A stretch of 64,000 bases of DNA from Rachicladosporium sp. CCFEE 5018 (lineage: Eukaryota; Ascomycota; Dothideomycetes; Cladosporiales; Cladosporiaceae): assembly GCA_002077045.2 (NCBI GenBank), contig KZ111161.1, positions 428,059 to 492,058 on the forward strand, read 5' to 3'. A program made the position numbers and the translations under genes. Below, piece after piece: positions 62,260-64,000 of the stretch; within the stretch, counting starts at the first letter, position 1; each line of letters starts with the position of its first letter. The notes beneath the pieces are model-generated. The model worked only from the letters and a program-made list of their open reading frames with translations, did not search any database and was not told the origin of the DNA.

Positions 62260-64000
62260 ATGCCCGAATCCATCAAGGCCGAGCCAATCGACTACATCTT
62301 CACGACCTTCCCGCCAGTGTCACGCGCGCAGACGATTCACTCATCATCATCCACGACGCCTCTGCCTGAGCCAGTGATGAGCTCCGGCAACACGACCGTG
62401 GCCGACGACGCTCTGATGGCTGACATGAACGCTCACGATACACCGCACGGCTCTTCTGACGGGACCATGGAAATGGATGATGTCGTTCTGGCCACGTCGA
62501 CGCCTACAGTGAGTCAAGGAACTCAGCCAATGCCACAGCGACGTCAACATGACCGTGGCGTTGGCACATCATCAGCAGCGGACATCGTGCACAACACAGA
62601 CGCCCTGCACTCTCTCGCGTCAGGGAGCCGCGAGCTTATCAAGACAATCCAGAGCCTCAGTGCTCTCAACATCGAGGCTACCCTCCCATCTCTGCCGAAA
62701 TTTGTGGTGGTCGGAGATCAGTCTGCTGGAAAGAGCTCCATCATTGAGGCTTGCTGCGACATCACCCTACCTCGCAGCGAAGGAACATGTACTCGTTGTC
62801 CCTTCGAGATCACCACGACGGCTCTCACGGAAGGGACGAACGGCGCCTGGAGATGCACGATTTCCCTGGTATCGGCGTACTCATACTCACCTTTTGCACT
62901 CCCACAAGACGCCTTTCACCCGTGGCACGCAACTCAGAGACAGATCACCATGTTCGCCGTGGTGACCAACAAAAGCCAACTTGAACACCAATTGAAGCTT
63001 GCCCAGCTTGCAATCCTCAACCCAGACAAGGATCCGGCCAGTTTTGCTACTCTTCGAGAACCGTCCCAAGCTACCATGATAGTCGGCTTCTCCCCCAACA
63101 TCATTCGCCTGGAGGTGCAGGCACCAGAGCTGCCATAACTTTCCTTCTTTGACCTCCCAGGAGCGATCAACGTTCACCCGGACGAGACACAGCAACACCT
63201 TGTTGGCTTCATCAAGGCTGTGATCGAGTCCTACCTCCGCGATCCGCAGACCAAGATCTTGCTTACCTGTGGCGCGGACCAGGACGTAGAGAACTGCACA
63301 GCCTTCCGGTTCATCAAAGACAGTCAAGCAATTGATCGATGTATTGGTGTGCTCACTAAGCTTGATCTGGTTCACATTTCGAGGATGAAGATTGTCGAGA
63401 GATTGCTCAATCGCAAGGCTTATGCTCTACCACAGGGATCATGGTTCGTGACCAAACAGCTCTCACAAAGTGACCTTGAGGCAGGCATCTCCCACGAGGA
63501 AGCACGTAACATAGAGCATAGCTTCTTCAATCAACCTCACTGGCAGCGCGTTGTACAGGACTTTCCCCAGCAGGTCGGGATCGGCAATCTCCAACAGGCC
63601 ATCTCACAGATCTACACCGGCACGATCAGAGACCACCTGCCTGAGATCATGGAGCGTGTGAATGCGCGCTACGCTGCTATCACGCAAGAGCTCACAGGAT
63701 TCGCGGAAGTGCCCAGTCATCCGGCTTCCATTGTTACGAGCGAAGTGCATAAGGTTCAATTTGCTATCTCCGTTCAGCTCGATCCGGATGGTCCAGCGAA
63801 GAACCTCTACAAGCGCACTCTGACCAAGCTGATCAACTTTGCCACGGAGCTGCACAAGCTCCAACCCACGATCGACTGGCAGACACCGGGCTACGTCCAG
63901 CCACCGTTCTCCGTTGATGACTCGTCGGATGACAACGCGACACCTTCAAAGGTTGTCAACACACCCGCGCCCAAGGTCAAAAGCAGCAAAGATTCAGGTG
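62260..64000 (+). pseudogene. Dynamin-family GTPase with in-frame stop; 3' end outside window
   Basis: From MPESIKAEPIDY the frame runs 292 codons to a TAA at 63136-63138, then continues open in the same frame to the window end. G1 is GDQSAGKSSIIEA (about residue 152), G3 after the stop is FFDLPGAIN and G4 is TKLDL, so the nonsense codon sits between G2 and the DxxG motif, where relatives read LP-N-LSF-x-DLPG. No intron removes it. This is therefore either a disabled gene or a one-base sequence error. It resembles the fungal Mx/dynamin-like proteins with variable C-termini, not Vps1 or Dnm1. The region after 63900 is Ser/Lys/Pro-rich (ATPSKVVNTPAPKVK). Confidence 0.75.

Noticed and set aside
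1..64000. Bacterial features such as operons, CRISPR arrays or riboswitches
   Set aside because: Spliceosomal introns and fungal gene families throughout; no regularly spaced repeats seen.

Overview
The window looks like nuclear DNA of a filamentous or yeast-like ascomycete (Pezizomycotina, plausibly a Dothideomycete). Genes are separated and carry short GT-AG introns, mostly 50-65 bp. Proteins include a Git1-type transporter, PEX11, VPS27, a HIRAN-SNF2-RING helicase, a GMPPA-like pyrophosphorylase and a mitochondrial bL33 protein. There is no operon structure and no CRISPR.

Layout. (1) 1-3941, single copy: the 3' part of a fungal multi-pass membrane protein, a GNAT acetyltransferase and the start of a GH18-UBA protein. 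(2) 3942-43500: one roughly 13.5 kb gene block present three times and interrupted by two runs of exactly 100 N (17425-17524 and 34453-34552). Block order is GH18-UBA (3' part), small coiled-coil protein, PPOX-FNR flavoprotein, tRNA-Val(AAC), PhyH-like dioxygenase, Git1-like MFS transporter, small secreted six-cysteine peptide, MRPL39 (bL33m), PEX11, lysine-rich HhH-like protein, and the 5' part of the HIRAN-SNF2 gene. (3) 43501-64000, single copy: the rest of the helicase, D-2-hydroxyacid dehydrogenase, Ser/Thr-rich membrane protein, SIS-domain isomerase-like protein, rhodanese-UCH deubiquitinase, VPS27, GMPPA-like protein, and a dynamin-family GTPase with an in-frame stop that runs off the window.

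The triplication is most simply read as a scaffolding product of two diverged haplotypes or homeologues, not as three tandem copies. The first two copies stop at the same base inside the same helicase exon. Copies 1 and 2 look identical over their right-hand ~7.9 kb, copies 1 and 3 look identical at the left of copy 3, and elsewhere the copies differ in sharply bounded islands. The real locus is probably about 38 kb. Reading frames that cross the N runs are artificial fusions.

Two items stand out inside the block. Copy 2 carries a 3441 bp insertion exactly at the 3' end of the tRNA-Val gene, with a 4 bp flanking duplication (TACA) that restores the tRNA end, imperfect 21 bp terminal inverted repeats, a subterminal hairpin, a RIP-like (TpA-rich, CpA/TpG-poor) segment and gene remnants. 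A three-exon gene for a secreted, apparently Kex2-processed, six-cysteine peptide lies between the transporter and MRPL39. It and MRPL39 are too finely split to appear as long open frames.

Functionally this is a set of independent housekeeping and accessory genes. VPS27 and the rhodanese-UCH deubiquitinase both belong to endosomal ubiquitin-dependent sorting and lie next to each other, separated by about 670 bp with divergent orientation. Splice sites were placed by eye from GT/AG and reading frame.
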